Notes: generated by a model not told the origin, from the sequence alone. Shown: positions 1-11,699, numbered from the stretch's first letter. The stretch is 64,000 nt of DNA from Thioalkalivibrio thiocyanodenitrificans ARhD 1 (GCF_000378965.1 NZ_KB900536.1:2100052-2164051), one strand, 5' to 3'. A program made the numbers and translations.

Positions 1-2
1 CC

Positions 3-1982
3 TTTCCGCCGGCGGTGATGGCCGGGCAGCCGTGGCTCGCTTACTGGCAGGCCGTGTGCCTCTTGCCCGTCAACCCCCTGGCCGCCCGCGAGCAATTGGC
101 CCGCTGCCAGACCGCCTTCATGGAGGCGGGCGACCTTCCCGGCGCCCTGTCCGCCTGGATCAGCCTGATGGAAAGCGTCTGGCTGGCCTGGGACGACTGC
201 CACCTGCTCGACCCCTGGCTGGACACCATGCCGCTGTCTCCGTCAAGCCGGGTCTGGCAGGCGCTGCCGCCCCAACTGACGGACCGGGCGTCCACCTACG
301 CCCTGCTCGGGCTCCTGCTCCGGCGGCCCGGCGATCCCGCCGTCAGGGCCTGGGCCGGGCGGCTGCACGACGCATTGAGCGCGGGGAGCGAACCGGACAG
401 GCAGTTGCGCCTCGCCTACCCGCTGATGATCGAGGCCCTCTGGTTCAGCGGCGACCGTGCGGCCGCCCGTCGGCTGGCCGGCTGTTATCTGCCCCTGATC
501 CGGGACAAGGGCACGGATCCTCTGTTACGCCTGATGTGGAAGGCCGCCGAAGCGGGGCTCCATTTCTGGTGTGACGACGGACCGGAGGACTGCATCGCAT
601 GCGTCGAGACAGGCCTGGAGCTGGCCCGGGAATCCGGCATCCCTTCCCAGGATCTGCAGTTGATCTCGCTGGCGGTGTACGCCGCCCTTGCCCACGGGCA
701 GGCGGATGCCGCGCGCGGCTGGCTGGATCGCATGGCCCGGACCGTCCGTATGAGCCGGGTGCTGGATGTCAGCCTGCATCATTTCCTGCTCGCCTGGGAG
801 GCCCACACACGCGGGGACACGAAGACCGCCCTTGCCCACGCCCTGGAGGCGGAAAGGCTCGGCGTGAAGGGCGGCTGGGTCCATGCGATCGTGACCAACA
901 GGATCGGGGTGGCGCAGGCCGCCTTCGCGGCCGGCAACCGTCGCCTGGCTGCACGCATGCTCTCCGTTGCCAACCGTCTGGCAAAGACCACCGGAAGCAC
1001 CCTCTACCTGACCCAGGTGCAGCTCACCGCGGCACGCCACGCCCTTGAGGCGGGGCACCGGCGCTACGGCCTTTCACTGCTGGCCCGGGGCATGGCCGAG
1101 GCGGCCCGGCTGAATCTGCGCAGCCTGCTTTTCTGGACGCCGGCAGAGACGGCTCGCCTGTGCAGGGAAGCGCTGCTGGCCGGTGTCGAAACCGCCTATG
1201 TGCGCGACCTGGTCACCGGGCGCGGCCTCGAGCTCGCGGCGCCGCCGGTGGAGCTCCGGGACTGGCCCTGGGATCTCACCCTTGAGGCCCTGGGCGGCCT
1301 GCGCGTCACCAGGGCCGGTGAGCCCCTCGAAACGCTGGGCGCCCGTTCCAGGGAGATGCTCATGGCCGTGGTAGCCGAAGGAGGCGAAATCGCTCACGAG
1401 CAGCTCATGGATCTGCTGTGGCCGGACGCCGAAGGAGACGCGGCACGGCGTTCCTTCGACACCACCCTGCACCGCCTTCGCGCCCAGCTGGGTTGCGCCG
1501 ACATACTGCGCCTGCGCAGTGGCCGACTGACCCTGAACCCGGGGCGCTGCTGGCTGGATCTGGTCGCCTTCCGCCGCCACCTGGATCTGGCCGCCGCCGG
1601 GGGCAACGATCAGCAGCGGCTGGAACACTGGCTCGCGGCCCACGCCCTCTACCGGGGCCCCCTGCTCGACGGCGAGACGGTCCCCGGCCTCGCCACGGCG
1701 CGGCGCCGTCTGGAACGGGCCTACGTGGACGCCGTCGTGCACGGGGCGGCTACGCTGGGACGGCTCGGCCGTGACCCGGAAGCCGAGCGCCTCTGCGAGG
1801 AGGCCATCGAACGGGCGCCGGGGGCGGAAATCCTCTACCGCTGGCTGTTTGACCGCTATTCGGCCCAAGGCCGGCGCCACGAGGCCGCCGGCATCCTCGA
1901 GCGCTGTCGCGAGGCGCTGGAAGCTCTTGGAAGTCAGTTGTCTGACTCTTTCCGGATGGTCGACGCCAAGCGCCTGCGCTGA
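3..1982 (+). CDS. BTAD/SARP-type transcriptional regulator, 5' end outside window
   Basis: The frame is open back to the left edge, so the N-terminus is missing; the first internal start codons are at 15 and 18. Residues here are counted from 15. About the first 410 residues are helical, TPR-like sequence, as in the sensory part of MalT/LAL-type regulators. An OmpR-like winged helix follows at roughly 420-505 (LEALGGLRVTRAG through RRSFDTTLHRLRAQLG), then a BTAD (bacterial transcriptional activator) domain at about 510-640. SARP-type proteins with this pair bind direct heptamer repeats spaced 11 bp. Such a repeat lies 36 bp past the stop, in front of the TPS operon, and three more are found downstream, so this gene is the obvious candidate to read them; that link is inference. 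The wHTH-BTAD unit sits at the C-terminus here, whereas classical Streptomyces SARPs carry it at the N-terminus. Confidence 0.8.
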   Translation, partial: FPPAVMAGQPWLAYWQAVCLLPVNPLAAREQLARCQTAFMEAGDLPGALSAWISLMESVWLAWDDCHLLDPWLDTMPLSPSSRVWQALPPQLTDRASTYALLGLLLRRPGDPAVRAWAGRLHDALSAGSEPDRQLRLAYPLMIEALWFSGDRAAARRLAGCYLPLIRDKGTDPLLRLMWKAAEAGLHFWCDDGPEDCIACVETGLELARESGIPSQDLQLISLAVYAALAHGQADAARGWLDRMARTVRMSRVLDVSLHHFLLAWEAHTRGDTKTALAHALEAERLGVKGGWVHAIVTNRIGVAQAAFAAGNRRLAARMLSVANRLAKTTGSTLYLTQVQLTAARHALEAGHRRYGLSLLARGMAEAARLNLRSLLFWTPAETARLCREALLAGVETAYVRDLVTGRGLELAAPPVELRDWPWDLTLEALGGLRVTRAGEPLETLGARSREMLMAVVAEGGEIAHEQLMDLLWPDAEGDAARRSFDTTLHRLRAQLGCADILRLRSGRLTLNPGRCWLDLVAFRRHLDLAAAGGNDQQRLEHWLAAHALYRGPLLDGETVPGLATARRRLERAYVDAVVHGAATLGRLGRDPEAERLCEEAIERAPGAEILYRWLFDRYSAQGRRHEAAGILERCREALEALGSQLSDSFRMVDAKRLR

Positions 1983-2017
1983 CCTCGCGCCTCGTCGACC
2001 ACCCCCGGGGCACCGGC

Positions 2018-2051
2018 TGTAAGAGCCCTGTAAGACGCCACCGCCGATACT
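2018..2051 (+). promoter_or_regulatory. Direct-repeat promoter A (TPS operon)
   Basis: TGTAAGA (2018-2024), 4 bp, TGTAAGA (2029-2035), 10 bp, GATACT (2046-2051). The heptamers repeat with an 11-bp period and replace a -35 box, the layout of class II activation by OmpR/PhoB/SARP winged helices. The same layout recurs at 11666, 21549 and 22709. Transcription would begin near 2058, upstream of the chosen start at 2092. Confidence 0.75.
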
Positions 2052-2091
2052 TCTCCCGCAAGTGGATGTGTATCGCGTTGGAGGGGGCAGG

Positions 2092-3774
2092 GTGTTCGTC
2101 ACGATCCGGGTCAACAGGGGAGCCGCCCGGCGGCATCATCGAACCCTCCTGGCGGGCGTTGTCTGGGCGCTGCTATGGGCGGGGGGGGCATCGGCCCTGG
2201 AGGTCCCTCCGACGCCGGGGGCCATCGAGGAGAGCCTGCGCCTTGCGCCGGAGATGCCGGTCTCGGACGACGTCCCGGTGCTCGACGAACCGCCGGCCGT
2301 GCGCCGGGAAACCGTCCCGCCCGGCGGGCCCGGGATCCCGGTACGCCGCTTCACCTTCGAGGGCAACACCGTCTATGGTGACGACGAACTGCGCGCGGTG
2401 ATCGCCGACCGGGAAGGCCTGGAGCTGACCCTGGAGGAGATCTACGCCGCAGCCGACCGCCTGACCGCCTTCTATCTGGATAACGGCTACAGCGTCGCCC
2501 TGGTCACCGTGCCGGCACAGCGCGTCACGGACGGCATCGTCCGCCTTCAGGTGATCGAGGGCCGGATCGGCGAACTGCACTTCGAGGGCAATGAGAGCTA
2601 CGACCGCACGGTGCTGCGCCGCCACCTGCACACCGTGGAAAGTGGCACCCTTGTGCGCTTCGACCGCCTTGAGCGCAGCCTGCTCCTGCTCAACGACCTG
2701 CCGGGCCTCGTGGCGCGCTCCGTGCTCGTTCCCGGTGATGAGCCCGGCACTTCCGACCTCCGCCTGAGGGTGGAGGAGACCCCCTGGAGCGGCCGCGTGA
2801 TCCTGGACAACCACGGTCCGGAGAGTGTCGGCCAATGGCGCCTGAGTGCCGATGCCGGGTTCAACAACCTCTCCGGCGCCGGCGACCGCCTGGACCTGGG
2901 CGCCACCGTCTCCGAGAGCAACCTGCTGCGTCAGGGGCGCATCGGCTGGTCGCGTCCGGTCGGTTACGACGGCGGGCGCCTGGCGCTGAACTACAGCCGC
3001 GCGGACTACGATGTGGGCGGCGAATTCACCCACCTGGACATCTCCGGGCGCAGCGAAATGGCGCGGGCCCGCTACACCCATCCGCATGTGCGCAGCCGGG
3101 GCCGGAACCTCTACTGGTACGTCGGCGCCAGCCGGACCCGGGGCCGGTCCGTCATGGAAGGCATCCCCGACCCCCTGACGGACGGGCGGGTCGATCTGCT
3201 GGAGGCGGGCCTGCATTTTGACGCACTCGGTGAACGCACGCGTCACAGCGCCTCACTCCAGCTGGGAAGCAACCTGCACCGCAACGCCACCCGCCGAGAC
3301 GGTCTGACCCGGGACGGGGGCGTTCCCCTGCGTCTTGGCCTGTCCGCCGGGAGCGAACGTTTCCTGGCAGACGGCTGGAGCCTGTCCGGGCGAGGCGAAC
3401 TGCAGCTCTCCGCCGATCCCCTGCCGGACGCGCTGCAGTTCGGCATCGGCGGACCGCACAGCGTGCGCGGCTTTGTCGCCTCACGCCAGCGCGGCGACCA
3501 GGGCGTTTTCACCAGCGCCGAACTGCGCCGTTATCACCGCCTGGAAAACGGCTTTGTCACCCTGCGCGGGTTCATCGATGCCGGGCACATCAACCGCCGG
3601 CAGCCCCTGGACGGCCAGGACAGGAACGACACGCTGGCGGCCGCAGGCGCCGGCGTGAGCGTGCTGCTCAGGGAACGCTACAGCCTCGACATGTCCTGGG
3701 CGAAACCCGTCCACGGACGCGAATCCGGTGACGATTCGAACCGGTTCTGGATGACCGTGGGCGCGGCGTTCTGA
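2092..3774 (+). CDS. Two-partner secretion outer-membrane transporter (ShlB/FhaC/HecB family)
   Basis: This is the TpsB pore that exports the adjacent exoprotein across the outer membrane. GTG 2092 is chosen because a GGAGGGGG ribosome site lies just upstream and it begins a signal peptide (hydrophobic [14 protein letters not shown], cleavage near ASA). An upstream in-frame GTG at 2062 lacks such a site. A POTRA module covers about residues 85-185 ([19 protein letters not shown] through [15 protein letters not shown]). The rest is beta-barrel, including the L6-type VRGF motif near residue 458 (GGPHSVRGF) and a C-terminal Phe typical of barrel proteins. The length, 560 residues, suits the family. 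The stop overlaps the first possible start of the next gene, so the two are co-transcribed. Promoter A lies directly upstream. Confidence 0.9.
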   Translation: MFVTIRVNRGAARRHHRTLLAGVVWALLWAGGASALEVPPTPGAIEESLRLAPEMPVSDDVPVLDEPPAVRRETVPPGGPGIPVRRFTFEGNTVYGDDELRAVIADREGLELTLEEIYAAADRLTAFYLDNGYSVALVTVPAQRVTDGIVRLQVIEGRIGELHFEGNESYDRTVLRRHLHTVESGTLVRFDRLERSLLLLNDLPGLVARSVLVPGDEPGTSDLRLRVEETPWSGRVILDNHGPESVGQWRLSADAGFNNLSGAGDRLDLGATVSESNLLRQGRIGWSRPVGYDGGRLALNYSRADYDVGGEFTHLDISGRSEMARARYTHPHVRSRGRNLYWYVGASRTRGRSVMEGIPDPLTDGRVDLLEAGLHFDALGERTRHSASLQLGSNLHRNATRRDGLTRDGGVPLRLGLSAGSERFLADGWSLSGRGELQLSADPLPDALQFGIGGPHSVRGFVASRQRGDQGVFTSAELRRYHRLENGFVTLRGFIDAGHINRRQPLDGQDRNDTLAAAGAGVSVLLRERYSLDMSWAKPVHGRESGDDSNRFWMTVGAAF

Positions 3775-3809
3775 TGTCCCGAACCCGTGCCTGCTTGAGG
3801 AGAACGACC

Positions 3810-6800
3810 ATGGCCGATGGACCAAGGCAGAATGCCGGCAGCTTCCCCCTCAGTCCGTTGCGCGCCGCCATCCGCCGTGCGCTGCATCCGCGCCACGTCC
3901 TGATCCTTGCCCTGGTGGGCCCGGGCGCGGCGCTGGCCGACCCCGTCGGCGGGAACGTGGTGCGCGGCGAAGCGGTGATCACCCGCCCCGATCAGAGCAC
4001 GACGCTGATCGACCAGAGCAGCCAGCGGGCCGTCATCGACTGGCAGAGCTTCAATATCGGTGCCGGAGAGCTGGTGCGCTTCATACAACCCGGGCGGGAT
4101 GCAGCCACCCTGAACCGCGTGACCGGCGGCAGCGCCAGCGAGATCCTCGGCGCCCTGGAGGCCAACGGGCAGGTCTTTCTGGTCAACCCGCAGGGTATCC
4201 TGTTCGGTGCCGGCGCCCGGGTCGACGTCCACGGACTGGTGGCGACCACGCTGGATATCGACAACGACGCGTTCATGGCGGGCCGCCACGAGTTCGAGCG
4301 CAGTGCCGCTTCGCCGGCCGAGGGCGTCGGCGTTCTCAACCGGGGGCTGCTGAACGCCAACGAGGGATACATCGTTCTGGCCGGCGATTACACCGCCAAC
4401 GAAGGCATCGTGCAGGCGCGCCTGGGCCAGGTCGCCCTGGCCGCCGGCAACCGCATCACCCTCGACATCGAGGGTGACCGCCTGCTCAGCATCGCCGTCG
4501 ACGAGGCGGTGCTGACGGGGCGCGCCGGCGTGGAGAACCTGGGCAGCCTGATCGCCGACGGCGGCCGGGTCATCATGACCGCCAGCGTCGCCCGCGAGCT
4601 GGCCGCCACGTCGGTGAACAACCAGGGCGTGGTGCGCGCACGCACGGTGGAGGAACTGCCCGGCGAGGTGTTCCTCCTTGGCGGCATGGAACACGACCGC
4701 ATCGTGGTGGGCGGCACGCTCGATGCCTCCGCCCCCGATGGCGGCGACGGCGGTTTCATCGAGACCAGCGCGGCCGCCCTGCGCTTCGACGACCCGACCG
4801 TGACGGGGGCGGCCCCGCACGGCAAGGGCGGGCTGTGGCTGATCGACCCGACCGATATCACCATCGCCGCCGACAGCTGCAGCGGCGACAACTGCCTGAC
4901 GGCCGTTCAGATCGTCAACACCCTGAGCGAAGGGGTGGACGTCACGATCGAGACGGTCGCGGCGGGCGACGATGCCGGCAACATCACCGTCGATGCCACC
5001 ATCACAAAGTTCGACGGCCCTGACGCGACGCTGACGCTGAGCGCGCACAACGACATCAACATCAACGCCAGCATCACCAGCACCAGCGACCGGCTGAACC
5101 TGGTGCTCAATCCGGATTCGGACGCAAGCGGCAGCGGTCAGGTCAACGTCGACTCCGGGCGGATCGATACCAACGGCGGCACCGTCGACGCGTCGGGAAA
5201 GACCATCACGCTCAATAGCGGGCGGATCGACAACAGCACCATCATCGCCAGCAACCTGGCCACCAGCGGCACATCCGAATTGAGCAACGCCACCATCGGC
5301 AGCGATCTGATCCTAGCAGGAGGCTTGCGCGTCTTTGGCAGCCTCCTGCTGGCCGACGGCGTCACTTTCACCACCGGCAGCCAACACGTTCGGTTCAGAA
5401 GTGCGGCCAATGTGATCGGCTTGGCCGACGGTGCCACGTCGGCGACGTTGATCGGCGGTGGCGGCGCACTTCTTGCCAACGACGCCAACAACAATGGGAC
5501 CGTGACGATCGCCGAAGGCGTGACACTGACGGGTTGGGGCGATATCCGCCAGGCATGGAACAATGGCCATTGGATCAATTACGGCACCATTACCAATACC
5601 GGGGGACGGACGATCAGTCCGACGAGTTTCACCAACCACGGCACGGTGCGGGCTGAGTCGGGGAGAATCAACCTCTCGCCCACCAATCTCCACCTCGAGG
5701 CGGGCAACACGCTCAGTACAGCGGGCGGGACCCTGTACATCCGCCCGGGCAGTGCCTGGAGCAATGCCGAAGGCACCACCGAACTGACCTCCGGTATCCT
5801 GGAGCTGTATGGGGGTCCGACACCGGAGAGACTCGGTACGCTGGTTCGCACGGGCGGAGCGCTCCGCCTCAACGGCACGATCGATCTGGGCAACAGCGAG
5901 ACGCCGCTCGACATCGGCGACGGGGGCGACTACGGTCCGGGAGGTGTCGACACGTTCTCCGGAGTGATCAGGAACGGAACCATCGTGGGTGACACCCTGA
6001 CGATGCAGAACTGCTTTGTGTCCACGTGTTATTTCGAGAACGTCACGATTGGCAGCGATCTGGTCCTGACTGGTGGTGGCCAGCTGAACATTCATGACAA
6101 TCTGTTGCTGGCCGACGGCGTCACCCTCGACATCGGCAGTTCATGGGTCTATTTCGTCAACAGAAGCGGCGCTGGCGCGCACGCCGCCATCGGTCTGGCG
6201 GACGGCGCCACCTCGGCGGCACTGACCGGCACCGGGGTGCTGTACCTGTACGACCTTGATTTTGACTCCGCGACCGGGACCATCGGCAGCGGCGTGACGT
6301 TGGCAGGCGCGATCAGTCTCAGGCGAGACCTTTGGTACCCCGGTAACTGGATCAACGAAGGCACCATCCTCTACACGACCACCGGCACACCGACGATCTG
6401 GGCGTCGGAGTTCACCAACAACGGCACAATGCGGGTGGAGGCAGGGACCGTCAACGTCGACGCCACCGAATTCATGCAGTCGGGGACGTTGATCGTCGAT
6501 GCCGGAGCGGCCCTCGCAAGTAACGCCGACATCGTCAATGAAGGCACGCTGGCGGGCGGCGGCACATTGGCCCTGGGTGACGGAGCGCTCACCAACAAGG
6601 GCACCATCGCCCCGGGCGCCTCCCCCGGCACCCTGACCATCGACGGTGACCTGATCATGGACGCCGCCAGCGTCCTGGACATCGAGCTTGGCGGGACCGC
6701 CGAGGGCGAGCATGACCGCGTGCACGTGACCGGTGATGTCACCCTCGGCGGCACCGTCAACGCCACCCTGTTCGGCGGCTATGTGCCGGTCGGCGGCGAC

Positions 6801-8633
6801 TTCATGCCCTTCGTGACCATGGACGGCACGAGCGGCGGCACCTTCGATGTGCTGAACCTGCCGACAGGCTTCACCGTGGGCTATGCACTGGCCCCGGGCG
6901 AGGCGGCCCGCCTGATTCATGCGGCGCTGGGCGGACCCAACACCTTCATCAATGCGGAAGGGGACCTGAGCTGGCACCAGGATGCCAACTGGTCGCTGGG
7001 CTGGATGCCCGTGCCCGACGACGATGTGCTGATCAGCGCCGGGTATGACGTGCTCTACAACCAGGGCACCAGCACCATCGCCACGCTGACCATCAACGGC
7101 GGCAACGCCCTGGAGGTGGCGGCCGGGGAGCTGACGGTGACCGGCGCGGCGGACGTGGCCGGTGCGGTATCGGTGACCGGGGGCGCGCTGAACCTGAATG
7201 GAACCGCCAACATCGCCGACCTGGCGATCACGGCCGGGCAGTTCAATCTCAACGACTCCGCGACCGTCGGCGCGGCAGCGCTTTCCGGCGGGACCCTCGG
7301 CGGAGCCGGCGATGTGACCGTGACCGGTGCGCTCGACGTCACCGGGGCAAGCTCCATCTCCGGATCGGGGACGCTGATCACCGAGGGTCCGGCCACCCTC
7401 GGCGCCAACCTGACAGCGAGCGGTGGCCTGCACTGGATCAACGAGGGGGTGCTGAACGTCACCGGCGGCACCCTGTGGATCCAGAACGCCGCGTTCACCA
7501 ATGCCGCCGGGGCCTCGCTGACACTCGCGGGTGCGGCGTCGATGGATCTCGACGGCAACAGCACCCTGACCAACGCAGAAGGTGCCACGCTCAATCTCTC
7601 CACCAGCGCCGCCACGCCGCTGCGCACCGATGACGGTGACGTGGCCGTGATCAACGCGGGCACGCTGAATCACACCGGGGCGGGTGTGCACGCGCTCTCC
7701 GGTTTTTCCTTGAGCAACACCGGCACCATCCATGTCGGCGCCGGCACGCTGGACGTGGCGGCCGACTTCGGGGTGAATGCAGGTACGATCACTGTCGCCC
7801 CCGGCGCCACCTTCCGGAGGACCGGCGGCTTCACCAACACCGGCATGATCTCCGGCGAGGGCACCGTGGCGGTGGGCGCGGGCAACGTGCTCACCAACAG
7901 CGGCACGGTGGCCCCGGGCGCCTCCCCCGGCACGCTGACCATCGACGGCGATTTCACCCAGACGGCCGGGGGTGTGCTGTCGATCACCCTGGACGACCCG
8001 ACCCCCGGCGGGCACGGCGTGCTGGCCGTGAGCGGGACGGCGACCCTGGGCGGCACCGTCGCGTTCAACGGCGCCGGGGCCGAGGGCGACTATCCGTTCC
8101 TGACCGCGAGCCAGGTGGCCGGGGAGTTCGGGGCCATCGGCGGGACCCTGGAGCCCGAACTGACCTACGCCACGGACCACGCGCTGGCTTCGCTGGGTGT
8201 GACTCCGGTGCCGGTCGAGCCGGAGCCGGTGCCCGAACCCGATCCGGTGCCCGAGCCGGTGCCGGAACCCCAGCCGCTCCCTGAGCCGGAACCACAACCC
8301 GAACCGGAGCCCGAGCCCGAGCCCGAACCCCAGCCTGAGCCCGAACCAGCGCCGGAGCCCGAGCCGGAGCCCCAGCCCGACCCGATGCCGGGCCAGGCGC
8401 CGGCCCTCGTGCCGGGCCACATCGAGCAGGTGCTGGCCGGCTGGGTGAACGGTCCGACGGCAGGTGCGGAGCCGCCCCTGCCGATGGCGTCCGCGCAGGG
8501 CGGGGAGGCCGGTGGGTCGGATACGGGCGGTTCCGGCCCCGAGGGCGATGTGGACGCGCCGCTGCGCGATCAGCCGCTGTTCGATCTGGTGGATGGCGGC
8601 GTGGGGGGTCAGATATGCATCTGCGATCGGTAA
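3810..8633 (+). CDS. TPS exoprotein, filamentous hemagglutinin family, with Pro/Glu stalk and C-terminal CIC
   Basis: Large secreted TpsA substrate of the preceding transporter, about 1607 residues from ATG 3810 (GAGGAG ribosome site at 3797-3802); ATG 3774 overlaps the previous stop and is less likely. A signal peptide is followed by the TPS secretion domain, with NR at about residue 100 and the NPQGILFG signature near 126-133. The body is beta-helical repeats rich in G, T and N, with [11 protein letters not shown] near 346 and duplicated segments around 6600 and 7900 ([14 protein letters not shown]). Residues about 1466-1530 are a PEPEP-type Pro/Glu stalk. The last residues are QICICDR, with cysteines at 1603 and 1605. 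No toxin or protease domain is recognisable, so an adhesin or surface fibre is likely. Confidence 0.88.
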   Translation: MADGPRQNAGSFPLSPLRAAIRRALHPRHVLILALVGPGAALADPVGGNVVRGEAVITRPDQSTTLIDQSSQRAVIDWQSFNIGAGELVRFIQPGRDAATLNRVTGGSASEILGALEANGQVFLVNPQGILFGAGARVDVHGLVATTLDIDNDAFMAGRHEFERSAASPAEGVGVLNRGLLNANEGYIVLAGDYTANEGIVQARLGQVALAAGNRITLDIEGDRLLSIAVDEAVLTGRAGVENLGSLIADGGRVIMTASVARELAATSVNNQGVVRARTVEELPGEVFLLGGMEHDRIVVGGTLDASAPDGGDGGFIETSAAALRFDDPTVTGAAPHGKGGLWLIDPTDITIAADSCSGDNCLTAVQIVNTLSEGVDVTIETVAAGDDAGNITVDATITKFDGPDATLTLSAHNDININASITSTSDRLNLVLNPDSDASGSGQVNVDSGRIDTNGGTVDASGKTITLNSGRIDNSTIIASNLATSGTSELSNATIGSDLILAGGLRVFGSLLLADGVTFTTGSQHVRFRSAANVIGLADGATSATLIGGGGALLANDANNNGTVTIAEGVTLTGWGDIRQAWNNGHWINYGTITNTGGRTISPTSFTNHGTVRAESGRINLSPTNLHLEAGNTLSTAGGTLYIRPGSAWSNAEGTTELTSGILELYGGPTPERLGTLVRTGGALRLNGTIDLGNSETPLDIGDGGDYGPGGVDTFSGVIRNGTIVGDTLTMQNCFVSTCYFENVTIGSDLVLTGGGQLNIHDNLLLADGVTLDIGSSWVYFVNRSGAGAHAAIGLADGATSAALTGTGVLYLYDLDFDSATGTIGSGVTLAGAISLRRDLWYPGNWINEGTILYTTTGTPTIWASEFTNNGTMRVEAGTVNVDATEFMQSGTLIVDAGAALASNADIVNEGTLAGGGTLALGDGALTNKGTIAPGASPGTLTIDGDLIMDAASVLDIELGGTAEGEHDRVHVTGDVTLGGTVNATLFGGYVPVGGDFMPFVTMDGTSGGTFDVLNLPTGFTVGYALAPGEAARLIHAALGGPNTFINAEGDLSWHQDANWSLGWMPVPDDDVLISAGYDVLYNQGTSTIATLTINGGNALEVAAGELTVTGAADVAGAVSVTGGALNLNGTANIADLAITAGQFNLNDSATVGAAALSGGTLGGAGDVTVTGALDVTGASSISGSGTLITEGPATLGANLTASGGLHWINEGVLNVTGGTLWIQNAAFTNAAGASLTLAGAASMDLDGNSTLTNAEGATLNLSTSAATPLRTDDGDVAVINAGTLNHTGAGVHALSGFSLSNTGTIHVGAGTLDVAADFGVNAGTITVAPGATFRRTGGFTNTGMISGEGTVAVGAGNVLTNSGTVAPGASPGTLTIDGDFTQTAGGVLSITLDDPTPGGHGVLAVSGTATLGGTVAFNGAGAEGDYPFLTASQVAGEFGAIGGTLEPELTYATDHALASLGVTPVPVEPEPVPEPDPVPEPVPEPQPLPEPEPQPEPEPEPEPEPQPEPEPAPEPEPEPQPDPMPGQAPALVPGHIEQVLAGWVNGPTAGAEPPLPMASAQGGEAGGSDTGGSGPEGDVDAPLRDQPLFDLVDGGVGGQICICDR

Positions 8634-9370
8634 TCCCCGCCGCGGGGTGGCTCGCCCTCGCCCTCCTCCTGATCGCGGGCATCGCATCGGCCCACGCGGC
8701 GGACCCGGCGGCCCGGGTGGCCGCCATCGCCGGGGAAGTGTCGGCCATCGGCCGTGACGGGGCGAGCCGCGAACTGCGCCAGGACATGGAGATCCACGCG
8801 GGCGACACCATCCGGACCGGGGCGGGCGGGCGCGTGCGGCTCGTGTTCAGCGACGGCAGCGCCCGGACCCTGCGCCCGAGCACTATCCTGGTGATCGAGG
8901 CATACCGCCACGAGGGCAATGCAGAGACCGATTCCAGCGTCTCACGCCTGATACGCGGCGGCATGCGGGCGGTGACCGGCGCCATCGGAGCGGCCAGCCC
9001 CGAGAGCGAGCGCACCGAGACACCGGTGGGGACCATAGGCATTCGCGGCACGGAGTACCTGGCCCGGTTCTGTCGCGGGGATTGCGCCGACGGACAGGTC
9101 CCGGGGGAGGAGCCGCCGGCGGATGGCCTCTACACCCATACCCTGAGCGGCGCCACCGTGGTGACGGGTGTCCAGGTGGCGGCAGGCCTGTCGTCCCACA
9201 CGGACATGCAGGGCCGTACCCGGCTGTTGACCCGGATGCCTTCGGTCCTGGAGGACCGCGAAGCGGGCATCGACTGGCTGGGTACCGGTATCCCCGGAAC
9301 CGAGACAGTGGATACCGTGTTCGAGATCCCGGCCCAGCACGTGGGCACGCGGTTCCTGCTTTGTGATTGA
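8615..9370 (+). CDS. Periplasmic FecR-domain protein
   Basis: 251 residues with a signal peptide ([16 protein letters not shown]) and a FecR domain at about residues 30-150. The domain contains ISAGD-like [17 protein letters not shown] and the [13 protein letters not shown] motif typical of FecR proteins. It overlaps the 3' end of the exoprotein gene by 19 bp, and a GGGGGG ribosome site lies inside the upstream gene, so translation is probably coupled. FecR proteins of this single-domain type often accompany TPS exoproteins and CHASE2 cyclases. A periplasmic or surface accessory role is inferred; classical FecI signalling is unlikely because no sigma factor gene or inner-membrane anti-sigma segment is present. 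Confidence 0.85.
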   Translation: MHLRSVIPAAGWLALALLLIAGIASAHAADPAARVAAIAGEVSAIGRDGASRELRQDMEIHAGDTIRTGAGGRVRLVFSDGSARTLRPSTILVIEAYRHEGNAETDSSVSRLIRGGMRAVTGAIGAASPESERTETPVGTIGIRGTEYLARFCRGDCADGQVPGEEPPADGLYTHTLSGATVVTGVQVAAGLSSHTDMQGRTRLLTRMPSVLEDREAGIDWLGTGIPGTETVDTVFEIPAQHVGTRFLLCD

Positions 9371-9421
9371 GACATGCGCCCGTGGGCTGCCCGGCGCATC
9401 GGGGCCGGGGGGTGAGCGGGC

Positions 9422-11656
9422 ATGACTCTCAGCCCCGCCGGGTCGCGCCGCTATGCCACGGTACTGGGCCTCCTCCTGGTGGCCGTGCTGCTGTCGGCCC
9501 GCTTCGGCGGTATTCCGGGGCTGGATGTCCCGCTCCAGCGCCTGGAGATGCTGGCCTACGACCTGCGCATGCAGGCCCACCTCCCGGGAGAGCGGGGGGA
9601 GGGGCACTCGCCCACATCCGTGGTGATCGTCGACATCGACGAGGCCTCCCTGCGCCGGGAGGGGCACTGGCCATGGCCGCGCCAACGCATCGCGGCGCTG
9701 GTCGATGCCCTGGCGGAGGCAGACGCCGCCGTGGTGGTATTCGACGTGCTCTTCGCGGAGCCGGAGCGCAATCCCGCGGCGCTGGTGACGCCGCACCTGG
9801 GCGATGACCCGCCTTCGGCGGCGCTGCGCGAGCGTCTGGAGGCCGTGGCCCCGGCGCTGGACGGCGACCGGCTGCTGGCCCGGGCCCTGCGCGAGCGCGA
9901 CGTAGTGCTCGGCTATGTCTTCAACCCCGTCGATGCGGCCGCCTCGGGGGTCCTGCCCGATCCCCTGCCGCTGCACGAGCCCGACGCGGTGCAACGCCTG
10001 GCCCTGGCGCCCATGGCGGGCTACAGCGCACCCCTGCCGGGTCTCGGGCAGGCGGCGGCCGCGGCGGGATTCTTCAGCTTCCTGCCCGACGCGGACGGCG
10101 TGGTGCGCCGGGTGCCGCTGCTGGCCCGCCACGATGACCGGCTGTACGGCTCCCTGGCGGTGGAGGCGGTGCGCCGCTACCTGCTGCTCGACCAGGTGCG
10201 CCTGGAGGCGGATCCCATCGCCGGCGTGGATCACATCGAACGGGTCTGGCTGGACGATACCCTCGGGGTACCCACCGACGGCGAGGGGCGCATGCTGGTG
10301 CCCTACCGGGGCGGTTACGGCAGCTTCCCCTACCTGCCGGCCTGGGAGGTGCTCGCCGGAGAGGCGGACCCGGATGCCCTCGCGGACGCGATCGTGCTCA
10401 TCGGCACCACCGCACCCGGTCTGTTCGATCTGCGGGCCACGCCGGTGGCGCCGGTCTTCCCCGGCGTGGAGGTGCACGCCAACCTGATCGCGGCGATGCT
10501 CGACAACCGTTTCCTGGTGGAGCCCCCCTGGGCCAGGGGGGCGAACCTGGTCATCGCCCTGCTGGTGGGGGTGCCGCTGGCGTTCTGGCTGCCGCGGGTC
10601 TCCGCCCCGGCGCTGTTCATGTCCACGCTGGTGGCGGCGGGGGCATTGATCCTGGGAACAGGCTGGTTGTGGAGCACACGCGGGCTGGTGCTGGACCTGG
10701 CCGCGCCGATGCTGCTCATCGCCCTGCTGGGCGCCCTCAACCTCGGCTGGGGGTTCTTCTTCGAGGCCCGCACGAAACGGCGCCTGAAGAGGATGTTCGG
10801 CCAGTACGTGCCCCCGGAACTGGTGGAGGAGATGAGCGAGCGGCCCGGGGACTTCGGCTTCGCCGGCGAGCAGCGGGAACTGAGCGTCCTGTTCTCCGAT
10901 ATCCGCGGCTTCACCACCCTTTCGGAGACTCTGGGGGCCGACGAACTCAAGCAGCTGCTCAACCGCTACTTCACGCCCATGACGCGCATCATCTTCGAGC
11001 ACCGGGGCACCATCGACAAGTACGTCGGTGACATGGTGATGGCGTTCTGGGGCGCCCCGGTCCGCGACCCGAACCATGCCGTGCACGCCATCGAGGCAGC
11101 GCTGGCGATGCTTGCAGGGACGGAGGCCCTCAAACGGGAGTTCGTCCGTCTCGGCCTGCCGGAGATCAGCATCGGCATCGGCATCAACAGCGGCATGATG
11201 AATGTCGGCGACATGGGCTCCGAGTACCGGCGCGCCTACACGGTGCTCGGCGATGCCGTGAACCTGGCCTCCCGGCTGGAGGGAACCACCAAGTACTACG
11301 GTGTCGGGCTGGTGGTGGGCGAGCGCACCCGGGAACTGGCGGGCGAGCAGTTCGTGTGGCGGGAGCTTGACCTGGTCAGGGTCAAGGGCAAGGAGCGCCC
11401 GGTGCACGTCTACGAGCCGGTGTGCCGGCGTGACGAGGCAGGCCCGGGGCTGCTCGACGAGTTGCGCCACCACGACGCGGCGCTGGCCGCGTTCCGGGCC
11501 CGGCGCTGGGAAGAGGCCGCCGAGCGGTTCGCCGCCCTGCGCTCGGAGCACCCCGACTGCGGCCTGTACGTCCTCTACCTGGAGCGTCTGGCCGGCCTGC
11601 GTGCCGACACCCTGGCGCCTGACTGGGACGGCAGCTGGACGCGCACCGAGAAATAG
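9422..11656 (+). CDS. CHASE2-domain adenylate/guanylate cyclase (class III)
   Basis: Inner-membrane sensor enzyme that would make cAMP (or cGMP) from a nucleoside triphosphate in response to a periplasmic signal. One N-terminal TM segment precedes a periplasmic CHASE2 domain (about residues 35-345). Three TM helices (about 365-450) and a cytoplasmic class III catalytic domain (about 455-665) follow. The two metal-binding aspartates are visible as FSDIRGF (D493) and DKYVGD (D532/D537), with the LGDAVNLASRLE segment downstream. The C-terminal tail of about 80 residues is TPR-like (AALAAFRARRWEEAAERFAAL). It is the last gene of the TPS operon. Two genes for cNMP-binding proteins lie in the next operon. 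Confidence 0.92.
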   Translation: MTLSPAGSRRYATVLGLLLVAVLLSARFGGIPGLDVPLQRLEMLAYDLRMQAHLPGERGEGHSPTSVVIVDIDEASLRREGHWPWPRQRIAALVDALAEADAAVVVFDVLFAEPERNPAALVTPHLGDDPPSAALRERLEAVAPALDGDRLLARALRERDVVLGYVFNPVDAAASGVLPDPLPLHEPDAVQRLALAPMAGYSAPLPGLGQAAAAAGFFSFLPDADGVVRRVPLLARHDDRLYGSLAVEAVRRYLLLDQVRLEADPIAGVDHIERVWLDDTLGVPTDGEGRMLVPYRGGYGSFPYLPAWEVLAGEADPDALADAIVLIGTTAPGLFDLRATPVAPVFPGVEVHANLIAAMLDNRFLVEPPWARGANLVIALLVGVPLAFWLPRVSAPALFMSTLVAAGALILGTGWLWSTRGLVLDLAAPMLLIALLGALNLGWGFFFEARTKRRLKRMFGQYVPPELVEEMSERPGDFGFAGEQRELSVLFSDIRGFTTLSETLGADELKQLLNRYFTPMTRIIFEHRGTIDKYVGDMVMAFWGAPVRDPNHAVHAIEAALAMLAGTEALKREFVRLGLPEISIGIGINSGMMNVGDMGSEYRRAYTVLGDAVNLASRLEGTTKYYGVGLVVGERTRELAGEQFVWRELDLVRVKGKERPVHVYEPVCRRDEAGPGLLDELRHHDAALAAFRARRWEEAAERFAALRSEHPDCGLYVLYLERLAGLRADTLAPDWDGSWTRTEK

Positions 11657-11665
11657 GCGACCGGC

Positions 11666-11699
11666 TGTAAGAGGGGTGTAAGAAGGCCGGATGGATACT
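11666..11699 (+). promoter_or_regulatory. Direct-repeat promoter B (CoADR-rhodanese operon)
   Basis: TGTAAGA (11666-11672), GGGG, TGTAAGA (11677-11683), 10 bp, GATACT (11694-11699). Repeat sequence, 11-bp period, 10-bp gap and -10 hexamer are the same as in promoter A at 2018. The predicted start of transcription near 11706 supports ATG 11788 over ATG 11704 for the next gene. Confidence 0.75.

Noticed and set aside
8165-8422. Minus-strand frame encoding a GSGSGW-rich protein
   Set aside because: It is the complement of the Pro/Glu stalk of the TPS exoprotein, without its own start signals.
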